NCBI GenBank assembly: GCA_024998755.1
Contig: JACEUU010000003.1
Span: 930,001-994,000 of the forward strand
DNA: 64,000 nt
Origin: Vampirovibrio sp.
Lineage (GTDB): Bacteria; Cyanobacteriota; Vampirovibrionia; Vampirovibrionales; JAJTHC01
Reading direction: 5' to 3'
Positions within the stretch are counted from its first letter, which is position 1. Every line of letters begins with the position of its first letter. Shown here one piece after another: positions 43,250 to 50,915 of the stretch. The translations under genes and the position numbers were made by a program. Below the pieces are notes generated by a model. The model saw only the letters and a list, made by a program, of their open reading frames with translations, was not told the DNA's origin and ran no database searches.

Positions 43250-44578
43250 ATGAACATCACTCAATCTCGTCAAAAATGGCTTTTGTCTTTCTTCTTAACC
43301 ATTAGCTTCATTGCGGGTATTTGCCTTTTATTGGTAGGGTGCACCGCCGAAAAATCGACCAAAAATCCAAAAACAACTCTTACGCTTTGGACGTTGCAAC
43401 TGCAGGAATTTTCCGCCGTCATTCAACCCGCTTTGGCTGAATTTGAAGCTAATCATCCCGATGTGAAAGTCCACTGGGTAGATATTCCCTTTTCTGAAGG
43501 CGAAAAACGCACGCTAACCGCCATGTTAAGCCCCACCGTGCCTGATGTTATCAACCTAAACCCCAGTTTTTCCATGTTGCTAGCCAATAAAAAAGCCCTG
43601 TACAACTTAGCAGATTCTACCCTTGTTTCAAAAGCCGAAGCTCAAGCGTATTTGCCTGTGGCATGGCAGGGGTGTCAGCTAACGGGGGGGCAGTTTCAAT
43701 ATGCCATTCCGTGGTACATTACCACCAAACTGCGGATAGTCAACACGCCCTTACTGCAACAAGGGGGCAAGCAATTTGAACACCTACCCATGGCGGAAAG
43801 CTTACCGCCAGAAGCGTTAACTACCTTTAAGCAAAAAACCAATGGAGCTTTTTATGTATTGCCTGATTTAGGTAGCTTGTTGAAATACCTGTTTCAGCAA
43901 AACATCAACGCCTTTACGCTGGATTCGACGACCTATCAGCCCCACTTTATGTTGGCACAAAACCCTACCACCATTAAAACCCTTGAATTTTGGAAACAGG
44001 CGTATGCCCAGAAAAATTATTCTTCCGATGTGTTGGTCAATGGCTATAGTGCGGCGGTGCAGGCTTATCAAACAGGCAAGTTAGCGGTGTTGGAAGGTGG
44101 GGCTAGCTTGCTAAAAAGTATCGAAAGTAATTCGCCGGCTATTTATGCCAATACGAAGGTTTATCCGTTACAAAATAAAGACCAAACCCAGCGTCGGACG
44201 GATATTTTGGCGATGGTGCTGGTAGTACCCGCCAAAAGTGAACACCCCAAACTGGCAGCTGAATTGGCGTTGTGGTTAACCAATACGAAAAATCAATTAG
44301 CCTTAGCCAAAGCTGCCCCTGTATTGCCTTCGACGGTGGCGGGGCTGAAGGATGCGTGGTTTCAACCGAGTGCGACGCTGGCAGTGAAATCTGCAGTGGA
44401 AGAGGCGAGGGTGTTGGGTGCTAAGCAGTTGTTGGGAGCAATCGAGCCGTTTCCTGTTTTGCCCAACCAGAAGTTGGTGAACGAGGCGGTGAAGGATACC
44501 GTGCAGACGGTGCTATTTAAGCAAGCCCCCGTTCAACAATCGTTAGAAGCGTTGGATGCGAAGTTGAATGCGGAATAA
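43250..44578 (+). CDS. Solute-binding lipoprotein (ABC-type sugar-binding family)
   Basis: This 442-aa protein has a signal peptide (residues about 12-31) ending in the lipobox LVGC, so the mature protein begins at Cys31 and is lipid-anchored. The body matches family 1 extracellular solute-binding proteins: TLTLWTLQLQEFSAVIQPAL near the start, Pro-Trp rich cleft segments and the C-terminal helix. No permease or ATPase gene follows, so it may feed a distant transporter or have been freed of one. The next gene is separated by 152 bp. Confidence 0.85.
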   Translation: MNITQSRQKWLLSFFLTISFIAGICLLLVGCTAEKSTKNPKTTLTLWTLQLQEFSAVIQPALAEFEANHPDVKVHWVDIPFSEGEKRTLTAMLSPTVPDVINLNPSFSMLLANKKALYNLADSTLVSKAEAQAYLPVAWQGCQLTGGQFQYAIPWYITTKLRIVNTPLLQQGGKQFEHLPMAESLPPEALTTFKQKTNGAFYVLPDLGSLLKYLFQQNINAFTLDSTTYQPHFMLAQNPTTIKTLEFWKQAYAQKNYSSDVLVNGYSAAVQAYQTGKLAVLEGGASLLKSIESNSPAIYANTKVYPLQNKDQTQRRTDILAMVLVVPAKSEHPKLAAELALWLTNTKNQLALAKAAPVLPSTVAGLKDAWFQPSATLAVKSAVEEARVLGAKQLLGAIEPFPVLPNQKLVNEAVKDTVQTVLFKQAPVQQSLEALDAKLNAE

Positions 44579-44730
44579 TTATTAGGTATATTTTGTAAAA
44601 TATTTGATTCTATTAACTTAAATAGAGTGTGTATAATACATGAATAAGGTAATTTTTTGCGATTTTAGTCAATAAACCCCCTTATTTAGTTCATATCACG
44701 CAAACGAAATACTAGGAGTATTTTTAATAC

Positions 44731-45258
44731 ATGACAACTCAAACGGACTGGTTCATTATAGGTGCTACCTTCGCCTCTCCTTTTCTTGCAGTTTTCGCCC
44801 AAAGATCAATCGAAGATTATAAGCAAGAAAAACAAAGAAAATTACAACTTTTCAAATTATTATATGCCACTGCACATTCTCCTACAGGCGAAGATTTTGT
44901 GAATGCTTTTAACCTCGTTAGAATTGAATTTAGAAAAGACAAAGACATTGTAAAGTATTGGGAAGAGTACCTAGCAATCTTAACTCCTCCTAGCAGCCCA
45001 ATAACGAATGTAGATCATTTTGAATTTAGTTCAAGAACCATTGATATATTGTATAAACTAATAGGAGCAATCTCTAAAAAAGTTGGTATGGATATAGATG
45101 GTTTACACCTGAAAAATAGTTTGTATGCTCCACAAGCTTGGGCTAATTCTCAGAGATTAGAAACAAGCCTAAAAATAGGTTTGAATGACTGGTTATCAGG
45201 AAACAGTAGACCTAAATTTGAAGCTCATGTTGTTGACCATACTATAGACGATATGTAA
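44731..45258 (+). CDS. Small membrane-anchored protein, DUF6680-like
   Basis: In this 175-aa protein a short N-terminal hydrophobic segment (WFIIGATFASPFLAVFAQRS, about residues 7-26) precedes a basic stretch (KQEKQRKLQLFKLLYAT) and a helical soluble region. The start and the LFKLLYAT..N.VRIEF..D pattern resemble DUF6680, a family I recall as present in mobile and defence-associated contexts. The gene is visibly more AT-rich than its neighbours, and a TATAAT lies about 95 bp upstream, so it may be foreign. It is immediately upstream of the candidate toxin-antitoxin locus. Confidence 0.65.
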   Translation: MTTQTDWFIIGATFASPFLAVFAQRSIEDYKQEKQRKLQLFKLLYATAHSPTGEDFVNAFNLVRIEFRKDKDIVKYWEEYLAILTPPSSPITNVDHFEFSSRTIDILYKLIGAISKKVGMDIDGLHLKNSLYAPQAWANSQRLETSLKIGLNDWLSGNSRPKFEAHVVDHTIDDM

Positions 45259-45312
45259 AGTTCTTAAATTTTGGTAAACTGGCTTGTAATTTTTGGGAAA
45301 GTTTGTCAAAAT

Positions 45313-45350
45313 AGAAAAATAGTCACTCCTGCGTCAACAGGAATGACTAT
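45313..45350 (-). terminator. Terminator of the toxin-like mRNA
   Basis: On the minus strand a 13-bp stem (ATAGTCATTCCTG / CAGGAGTGACTAT, one G-U) with loop TTGACG is followed by TTTTTC. It ends 14-50 bp after the peptide's stop codon. Confidence 0.8.
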
Positions 45351-45363
45351 TTCCTTGCTTAAC

Positions 45364-45441
45364 CTACTGCTTTAACAGCTGGGCAAGCAACTCTAGAATG
45401 GCTAACACCACTCTAAGAATTAGACTGATTACTTGAATCAT
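45364..45441 (-). CDS. 25-aa amphipathic peptide, TisB-like candidate toxin
   Basis: The frame runs from ATG (45441-45439) to TAG (45366-45364). The peptide contains LILRVVLAILELLAQLLK, a strongly amphipathic helix with Arg10, Glu17 and Lys24 on one face. A perfect Shine-Dalgarno AAAGGAGG (core 45447-45452) lies 5 nt before the ATG, better than at nearly any other gene here. The pattern L-I-L-[KR]-x3-A-x-L-[QE]-L-L-x3-L-K is shared with E. coli TisB, a membrane-depolarising type I toxin, from memory. Upstream are a near-consensus sigma70 promoter (45580-45608) and a ~130-nt leader with a hairpin; downstream is a terminator. It could also be a signal or bacteriocin-like peptide. Confidence 0.6.
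   Translation of the reverse strand: MIQVISLILRVVLAILELLAQLLKQ
45372..45399 (+). promoter_or_regulatory. Antisense promoter inside the peptide ORF
   Basis: On the plus strand, TTAACA (45372-45377), a 16-bp spacer and TAGAAT (45394-45399), each 5/6 to consensus, lie inside the peptide ORF on its opposite strand. It would start an RNA near 45406 that runs over the ATG, the Shine-Dalgarno and part of the leader. Confidence 0.5.
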
Positions 45442-45507
45442 TCTAACCTCCTTTCCTTTTTTGTTTTGATTGTAACCAAGGGACTGTTCCACCAGTCCCT
45501 TTTTTCA
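45406..45507 (+). ncRNA. Candidate antisense antitoxin RNA (~100 nt)
   Basis: Predicted from the promoter at 45372-45399 and a terminator at 45478-45507: a 9-bp stem (AAGGGACTG / CAGTCCCTT), a TTCCAC loop and a T-run. It covers the first third of the peptide ORF, its Shine-Dalgarno and part of the leader in antisense, the layout of type I antitoxins. In the mRNA the same hairpin precedes the ribosome site. The RNA is inferred, not seen. Confidence 0.5.
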
Positions 45508-45579
45508 TACGGTTTAAGGTAGAAAAGGTCTGTGGAAAGTATTGGCTTTCAGTCATCACAGGAAAGTGAGTTACTGGCT

Positions 45580-45608
45580 ATTATACTTAAACCCCGAAAG
45601 GCTTTCAA
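45580..45608 (-). promoter_or_regulatory. Near-consensus sigma70 promoter of the toxin-like gene
   Basis: On the minus strand, TTGAAA (45608-45603), a 17-bp spacer and a perfect TATAAT (45585-45580). It begins 23 bp beyond the era stop. Transcription would start near 45573. I see no LexA box next to it. Confidence 0.75.
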
Positions 45609-45631
45609 TAGGTTTAATAACTTGTTTTCAG

Positions 45632-46702
45632 TTAACTTGGCAACGCTAGCCCGATGGTTTTAAGGAAGTTGTCATCCTTCCGCCAGTTTTTCTTGACTTT
45701 AACCGTCAAATCCAAATGGACTTTACTCCCCACCAAGGTTTCAATATTCTTACGAGCATAAGTACCAATCGCCTTAATCATGCTAGCCCCAGCACCCACC
45801 AAAATCGGTTTTTGAGACGTTTGGTTCACATACAACGTAGCTACAATCAAAATGCGTTCAGGGTCGCTGGTTTCATCAAACGTTTCAATCCCAATCGCCA
45901 CGCTATGAGGCAATTCTTCACTGGTCAACCGCAACACCTGCTCCCGAATTAATTCGGCTGACATTTCCCGCATCCGCTGGTCGGTTAACGCATCGGCTTC
46001 ATAATAAGCAGGCCCTGCAGGCAGTAGCTTTAGCAACTGTTGCTTCAAAACTGGCACTTGCTTGCCCGTTCTAGCCGAAAGCCGAAGCGTTAGCACGGGT
46101 TTCCGCATCCCAAACAACCCCTGATAAGCCTCAGACCGCTGGTTCAACAACGGCAAGTTCTGCCGAAGCCTATCGGTTTTATTGAGCACCAAAATGAGGG
46201 GTTTTTCCGCCATGGTCGCCTGCTGAACCAACCACGCATCGCCATCACCGGGGGCTTCTGTGGCGTCCATCACCAACACCAAAAAATCGGCCTCACGCAA
46301 GCCCGCTTGGCTTTCATCTACAATATAAGTGCCTAAATTATCAATGGGTTTTGAAAATCCGGGTGTATCCAGCACGATGAGTTGAGCTCCGTCTTCGGTC
46401 ATCACACCCCGAATTCGGTGCCGAGTGGTTTGCATCACAGGGCTGGTAATAGCCACTTTTTCGCCTAATAGTTGGTTCAACAGCGTGGATTTTCCCACAT
46501 TCGGGCGTCCAATTAATGCCACAAACCCAGACCGAGTAACGGGTTTTTCCGCTTTTTCTTTGGGGATAGCTTGCTTTTCCAGCTGTTCCAGCACGGCTTT
46601 GGGAATGGTTCTAAACTTGGGCAGTGGCTTAGGAGCTTTGGGTTTTTTCGTTGGCTTTGGGGTTTGTGGGGTGGTATCCGTCATTAGAAAAAAAGTGTCC
46701 AT
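45632..46702 (-). CDS. era: GTPase Era with N-terminal extension
   Basis: Era is a ribosome-assembly GTPase that binds the 16S rRNA 3' end. The P-loop GRPNVGKS is at about residues 65-72, switch II DTPGFSKP (about 115-122), NKTDRL (about 175-180) and the C-terminal KH domain follow. The 356-aa protein is longer than usual (about 300) because of a Pro/Lys-rich N-terminal extension of about 57 residues, ending before RSGFVALIG. ATG 46684 is another start. It follows tyrA by 31 bp on the same strand. The toxin-like locus lies just downstream. Confidence 0.92.
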   Translation of the reverse strand: MDTFFLMTDTTPQTPKPTKKPKAPKPLPKFRTIPKAVLEQLEKQAIPKEKAEKPVTRSGFVALIGRPNVGKSTLLNQLLGEKVAITSPVMQTTRHRIRGVMTEDGAQLIVLDTPGFSKPIDNLGTYIVDESQAGLREADFLVLVMDATEAPGDGDAWLVQQATMAEKPLILVLNKTDRLRQNLPLLNQRSEAYQGLFGMRKPVLTLRLSARTGKQVPVLKQQLLKLLPAGPAYYEADALTDQRMREMSAELIREQVLRLTSEELPHSVAIGIETFDETSDPERILIVATLYVNQTSQKPILVGAGASMIKAIGTYARKNIETLVGSKVHLDLTVKVKKNWRKDDNFLKTIGLALPS

Positions 46703-46733
46703 TCAAAAGATAGAGAAAGTAAAAAGGGGGGGA

Positions 46734-47678
46734 TTATATAATTGTTGTTTTTTGGGGTTGTTTCAGTTGATGAAACGCTGCGTGAATTTGGTTTGAAATG
46801 GCAAACCAATCCGCCAGTTCGGGGGAATCAATTTGCTGATGCAATTCTTGTAACATGGCTATCATTTCTGCTAGCACTTCTCGCATATTATCCGCATTTT
46901 CGGCAAACACATCGCCCCACATTTCATAAGGAGACGCCGCAATCCGCAGTTGGTCGTCAATACCGCCCCCGTGGTTGCCTAGTAATTTACCGGGTTCGTA
47001 ACGAGAAATTAAATTCGTTAGCAACACGGCGTACAACTGGGGCAGGTGCGACATAAATGCCATGGTACGGTCATGCTCTTCAGCGGTCATATAAACGGGG
47101 TTGACGCCAATGGCTTTAAGCAATTGCTCCAACCGTTGCAGGGTATCAGACCCAATTAGCCCTTCGTGGGGCGTTAATAAAAAACGTTTCCCGAAAAATA
47201 ATAGGGCTGAAGCATTCGCCAATCCGCCTTTTTCCCTACCCGCCATGGGATGCCCGCCCACAAATTGTGAGGGTAGTAGGTGTTGCCCCATGTTGGTAAT
47301 TTTCCGTTTGCACGAGCCTAAATCCATAACCGTAACTGAAGGCAAGGCTTGCACTCTGATGGCGATTGCTTCCAGCAAAGCTTCATTAATGCTTAAATGC
47401 GATGCTAAGACAATCAGCTGGTGCGTGTTGGGCGAACTTGCCAGCGTTTCTAAGGGTACATCCGCCAATTGCAGATAAGCTTGGTTAATCCATCGGTTTT
47501 TGAGGGCTTGTTGCACCGTTTCAGCGTTAGCATCCACGCCAATGAGGGTGGTATTCGGGTAACGTTCCCGCAGGGCTAGCATAAACGAACCACCAATTAG
47601 CCCTAATCCCACCACAATAATGGTTTGATAGGGGCAATCAATCACAAACGGTTTAGCAATAGAAGAAGACATCATCAT
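46734..47678 (-). CDS. tyrA: Prephenate/arogenate dehydrogenase
   Basis: TyrA makes hydroxyphenylpyruvate or tyrosine by oxidative decarboxylation with NAD(P)+. The Rossmann glycine motif GLGLIGGSFM lies near residues 23-32 of the chosen start, followed by DANAETVQ; a conserved HPMAGREKGG block and the helical C-terminal dimerisation domain follow. The start is three tandem ATGs at 47678 (the longer frame to 47810 adds 44 residues with no family match). This gives 314 aa. Cofactor preference cannot be read by eye. It is co-oriented with era. Confidence 0.88.
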   Translation of the reverse strand: MMMSSSIAKPFVIDCPYQTIIVVGLGLIGGSFMLALRERYPNTTLIGVDANAETVQQALKNRWINQAYLQLADVPLETLASSPNTHQLIVLASHLSINEALLEAIAIRVQALPSVTVMDLGSCKRKITNMGQHLLPSQFVGGHPMAGREKGGLANASALLFFGKRFLLTPHEGLIGSDTLQRLEQLLKAIGVNPVYMTAEEHDRTMAFMSHLPQLYAVLLTNLISRYEPGKLLGNHGGGIDDQLRIAASPYEMWGDVFAENADNMREVLAEMIAMLQELHQQIDSPELADWFAISNQIHAAFHQLKQPQKTTII

Positions 47679-47821
47679 AAATAGCCGTAGAAACTTCGTT
47701 AATTTAAAGGGGGATAAGTACTTAATCGTGCCATAAACAAATCTATTATTCAAATAACTAGCGTTTGTAAACATTTTTAAAGAAACGACGTAGGTCTTTC
47801 GATAAACCAAACAAGCGTATC

Positions 47822-47892
47822 GTCATTCTGAACGAAGGTGAAGAATCCCCTTGGGCAAACACAGGAGATGTTTCGCATTCGCTCAACATGAC
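47822..47892. repeat. Dispersed palindromic repeat (GTCATTCCGAGC family)
   Basis: The arms are GTCATTCTGAACGAAG and CGCATTCGCTCAACATGAC around a GGAATCC-type core. It is the third copy of the family found at 759-829 and about 23735-23808. It occupies the gap between tyrA and lemA. Confidence 0.7.
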
Positions 47893-47935
47893 AGGCAATG
47901 TGTTTTAAATTCGTTTTAAAAATAGGAGTTTCAAG

Positions 47936-48511
47936 ATGATGGGTATGGAATTAGTTTTAGGGTTAGGAATCGCTGGTGTATTAGGCTTGGTATTTTTTCT
48001 ATGGTCAAGTCAAAATATTTTGGTGGGGAAAAAGAACCAAGTCGAACAGGTGAATGCTTCCATTGATGTTATTTTGAAAAAGCGATTTGATCTAATCCCT
48101 AGCTTGGTGGAAACCGTTAAGCAATATATGCAACATGAACAAGGCGTGCTAGAACGCATTACCGCCTTACGTAGCCAAGCCCTTGCCACCCCCGTGGGTG
48201 AAGAAAAATTTGCCTTAGCCAACGAAGCCAAAGCCTTAATGGGCAGTGCTATTAACATTGCCATGGAAGCTTATCCTGAATTGCAAGCCAGCACGCAATT
48301 TTCTAAATTGCAGGGGTCTATTGCCGAAGTGGAAGAACAACTTTCCGCTGCACGGAGGGCTTATAACAGTGCGGTAACGGATTATAACAACTCGTTAGAA
48401 ATGTTCCCAACTAGCATGGTGGCAAATGCGATGAATTATAAACGTCAAGCCGTGTTTGAAGCCGCTGCGGAAGAACGGGCTGTACCCAACGTAAAACAGT
48501 TGTTTCAATAA
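47936..48511 (+). CDS. lemA: LemA family membrane protein
   Basis: This 191-aa protein has one N-terminal membrane segment (about residues 4-22) and a long helical bundle (QVEQVNASIDVILKKRFDLIP, LVETVKQYMQHEQGVLERI) with the conserved LRRNYNxAVxxYN equivalent here as AARRAYNSAVTDYNNSL (about 141-157) and FPTSMVANAMNY. LemA proteins are widespread and linked to membrane and envelope stress. The next genes encode DUF3137-like proteins, a common neighbour of lemA. A palindromic repeat separates them. The start is ATGATG. Confidence 0.93.
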   Translation: MMGMELVLGLGIAGVLGLVFFLWSSQNILVGKKNQVEQVNASIDVILKKRFDLIPSLVETVKQYMQHEQGVLERITALRSQALATPVGEEKFALANEAKALMGSAINIAMEAYPELQASTQFSKLQGSIAEVEEQLSAARRAYNSAVTDYNNSLEMFPTSMVANAMNYKRQAVFEAAAEERAVPNVKQLFQ

Positions 48512-48526
48512 AAACGGTCTAATTTT

Positions 48527-48592
48527 GTAGGGGCGGATTGCATCCGCCCTTTTTCTGATGATTTTTTTCGGGCGGATGTAATCCACCCCTAC
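48527..48592. repeat. Palindromic repeat, GTAGGGGCG family
   Basis: The same arms as at 43164-43228 (GTAGGGGCGGATTGCATCC and GGCGGATGTAATCCACCCCTAC), with a T-rich loop. It lies 15 bp after the lemA stop. Confidence 0.9.
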
Positions 48593-48617
48593 GTTTAGAA
48601 GGAATACTCTCTCTACC

Positions 48618-49736
48618 ATGATGATGATGACCCAATTTAACCTGCAACCCTCAACTAAAAACACCCAAACCGCCAGCAAGCGGGAAGAGCCCCAGCAATC
48701 GTTACACGTTGAAATTCAAGGGGTTTACGCCAAGGAAATTGCTCCGCATATTGCCCCATTGCAAAAGAAAATGAAATGGTACGCTATTGCTGAAAATATC
48801 GCTTTGGTAATAGGCGTAATAGTCATTGTCGCTTTCTTTTTACCGCAAGCCATTCATTCTATTGGTGCATTATCCTCACTAGGGCAATTAGTACAGAAAC
48901 AACCGCTAATTTTAGTAGTGCCTGTTATTGGTATTTTAAGTGCCTTGTTTACGTTAAAAAACTGGTTGGGCGTTAGTCTAAAAAAACAGTTGCCCTTCCA
49001 AGCTGAATTGTTTGAATGGCTTGTGGGAAATGATTATCAAACGCTGATTGTTACCCCTTTGCTTAAAACCTTGAAACCGTCCTTATCTATCGCTGTAGAA
49101 GGACAGTTTTCTTCTGCTACCTATAAAAATTCCCAGCTATTTACCAAACCTTATGAAGGGTATTTTAGTTCAGAAGTGGTTTCAGATACTTCAGAACAAG
49201 CCTTTAAGCTAGGGTATGTTAAAACCGACTATGTAACAGGTAGTGGGAAAAACAGACAGGTTCATATTATTTTTGATGGACTGATGGCTAGTATTCCTTG
49301 CCCTAAAGCCACCAGCGGGCAAACGTTTATTTTGCCTGATGCCCATGAAAAAAAGTGGGGAGCGGTAGCCAAGCAACTGCAAGGGATGACTGACCACGCA
49401 GGGGCAAAATTGGTTACGATGGATAACCCTGATTTTGAAAAAGCGTTTCAAGTTTACACCACAGATTCTGTTCAAACCCACTACCTGCTTTCCACCAAGT
49501 GGCTGGAAAAACTGACGGATTTTCAAAAGGAACTAAACGTGCCGATTTCTATCGCTTTGCATAGTGGGATGTGCTATGTGGCTTTGCATGGGTATGAATC
49601 GCCTTTTACCCCTCAGCAAGATTTGCAGAAAGCCTTGACGGCTTCGGGTGTTTACACCCAGTACATTCGCTTGAAAAAGCTATTCGACCAGCTCGAAGTG
49701 CTCCAACAGATAGGTAGCACGTTGAACGATGACTAG
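48618..49736 (+). CDS. DUF3137-like membrane protein, tandem paralogue 1
   Basis: This is the first of four tandem paralogues, 372 aa. It has an N-terminal segment (MMMMTQFNLQPSTKN then HVEIQGVYAKEIAPHIAPLQKK), two membrane helices (about residues 60-85 and 105-125) and a C-terminal domain (about 225-372) with DNPDFEKAFQVYTTDSVQ, HYLLSTKWLEKLTDFQKELN and FTPQQDLQKALTASGVY. The family resembles DUF3137, known next to lemA; its job is unknown. The C-terminal part is almost the same as in paralogues 2 and 3, while the membrane segment differs, indicating gene conversion. It opens with four ATG codons after CTCTCTACC. Confidence 0.85.
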   Translation: MMMMTQFNLQPSTKNTQTASKREEPQQSLHVEIQGVYAKEIAPHIAPLQKKMKWYAIAENIALVIGVIVIVAFFLPQAIHSIGALSSLGQLVQKQPLILVVPVIGILSALFTLKNWLGVSLKKQLPFQAELFEWLVGNDYQTLIVTPLLKTLKPSLSIAVEGQFSSATYKNSQLFTKPYEGYFSSEVVSDTSEQAFKLGYVKTDYVTGSGKNRQVHIIFDGLMASIPCPKATSGQTFILPDAHEKKWGAVAKQLQGMTDHAGAKLVTMDNPDFEKAFQVYTTDSVQTHYLLSTKWLEKLTDFQKELNVPISIALHSGMCYVALHGYESPFTPQQDLQKALTASGVYTQYIRLKKLFDQLEVLQQIGSTLNDD

Positions 49737-49785
49737 CACTTATGCCGCCCCCCCATCGTTTAAATAAAGGACTTCTCTCTCTACC

Positions 49786-50847
49786 ATGATGATGACTCAA
49801 TTTAACCTTCAGCCACAAACTAAAAACCCCACTAGCCGTAGACCAGCTGAATCGCAACCGTTACACGTTGAAATTCAAGGTGTGTACGCCAAGGAAATTG
49901 CGCCGCATATTGCCCCATTGCAAAAAAAAATGAAGTGGTATGTGGTTATTGAAAGAATTATTGCTGTGTTGATTTGCCTAGCAATTACACTTATGATCAG
50001 TCGAGGTCTATTCAGAGATAATTTTGGGCTATATTTTATGCCCATAGTAAGTGTGTGCAGTGCGATTGGGATTATTGCTTGTTTCCTAAAATCGGAAGGT
50101 TTTTTATTTCAAAATGGTCTAACGGAAAGGTTGGTTGGTGACGATTATCAAAACCTTATTATTAAACCGTTATTAAAACATATTTGTCTTTCACTGAATA
50201 TAACCAGTGAAGGAGAATTCCCTCAAGGGGTTTACAAACAATCCCAATTATTTACCAAACCTTATGAGAATTTTTTCAGTCCAGAAGTGGTAAGCGATAA
50301 TTTACAACGAAATTTTACCCTTGGTTCTGTAATAACCACATATACGACAGGTAGTGGAAAGAATAGACAGACTCACATTATTTTTAGTGGCCTGATGGCT
50401 CGTATTTCTTGCCCTAAAGCTACTACGGGAAAAACCTTTTTGTTTCCTGATGGGTCTGAAAAGCTGTTGGGCGGATTTGCCAAACAACTACAAGGGATGA
50501 CTGACCACGCAGGGGCAAAACTGGTTACCATGGATAACCCCGATTTTGAAAAAGCATTTAAAGTTTACACCACTGATTCTGTTCAAGCCCACTACCTGCT
50601 TTCCACCAAGTGGCTAGAAAAACTGACGGATTTTCAAAAGGAACTAAACGTGCCGATTTCTATCGCTTTGCATAGCGGGATGTGTTATGTGGCGTTACAT
50701 GGCTATGAATCGCCCTTTACGCCTCAGCAGGATTTACAACAAGCCTTGACGGCTTCGGGTGTTTATACGCAGTACATTCGCCTAAAAAAGCTATTTGATC
50801 AACTCGAAGTGCTTCAGCAGATAGGTAGCACGTTGAACGATGACTAG
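49786..50847 (+). CDS. DUF3137-like membrane protein, tandem paralogue 2
   Basis: This 353-aa protein shares the first 60 residues and the last 130 residues with paralogue 1 almost unchanged, but its membrane helices (about 58-80 and 88-105, VVIERIIAVLICLAITLMIS) and the middle (about 120-215) are different. The same start motif (ACTTCTCTCTCTACC then ATGATGATG) is used. Its stop TAG overlaps the start of paralogue 3 by 8 bp (ATGACTAG), so translation is coupled. Confidence 0.85.
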   Translation: MMMTQFNLQPQTKNPTSRRPAESQPLHVEIQGVYAKEIAPHIAPLQKKMKWYVVIERIIAVLICLAITLMISRGLFRDNFGLYFMPIVSVCSAIGIIACFLKSEGFLFQNGLTERLVGDDYQNLIIKPLLKHICLSLNITSEGEFPQGVYKQSQLFTKPYENFFSPEVVSDNLQRNFTLGSVITTYTTGSGKNRQTHIIFSGLMARISCPKATTGKTFLFPDGSEKLLGGFAKQLQGMTDHAGAKLVTMDNPDFEKAFKVYTTDSVQAHYLLSTKWLEKLTDFQKELNVPISIALHSGMCYVALHGYESPFTPQQDLQQALTASGVYTQYIRLKKLFDQLEVLQQIGSTLNDD

Positions 50848-50915
50848 CACCTACGCCGAAATTGAAGCCCTCTACGCTGAAAAAATTGTTCCGCAGATTG
50901 GGGAATTAAAAAAGA

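Noticed and set aside
45560..45608. A LexA/SOS box at the toxin-like promoter
   Set aside because: Neither the E. coli CTGT-N8-ACAG nor a GTAC/GTTC-type cyanobacterial palindrome is visible.
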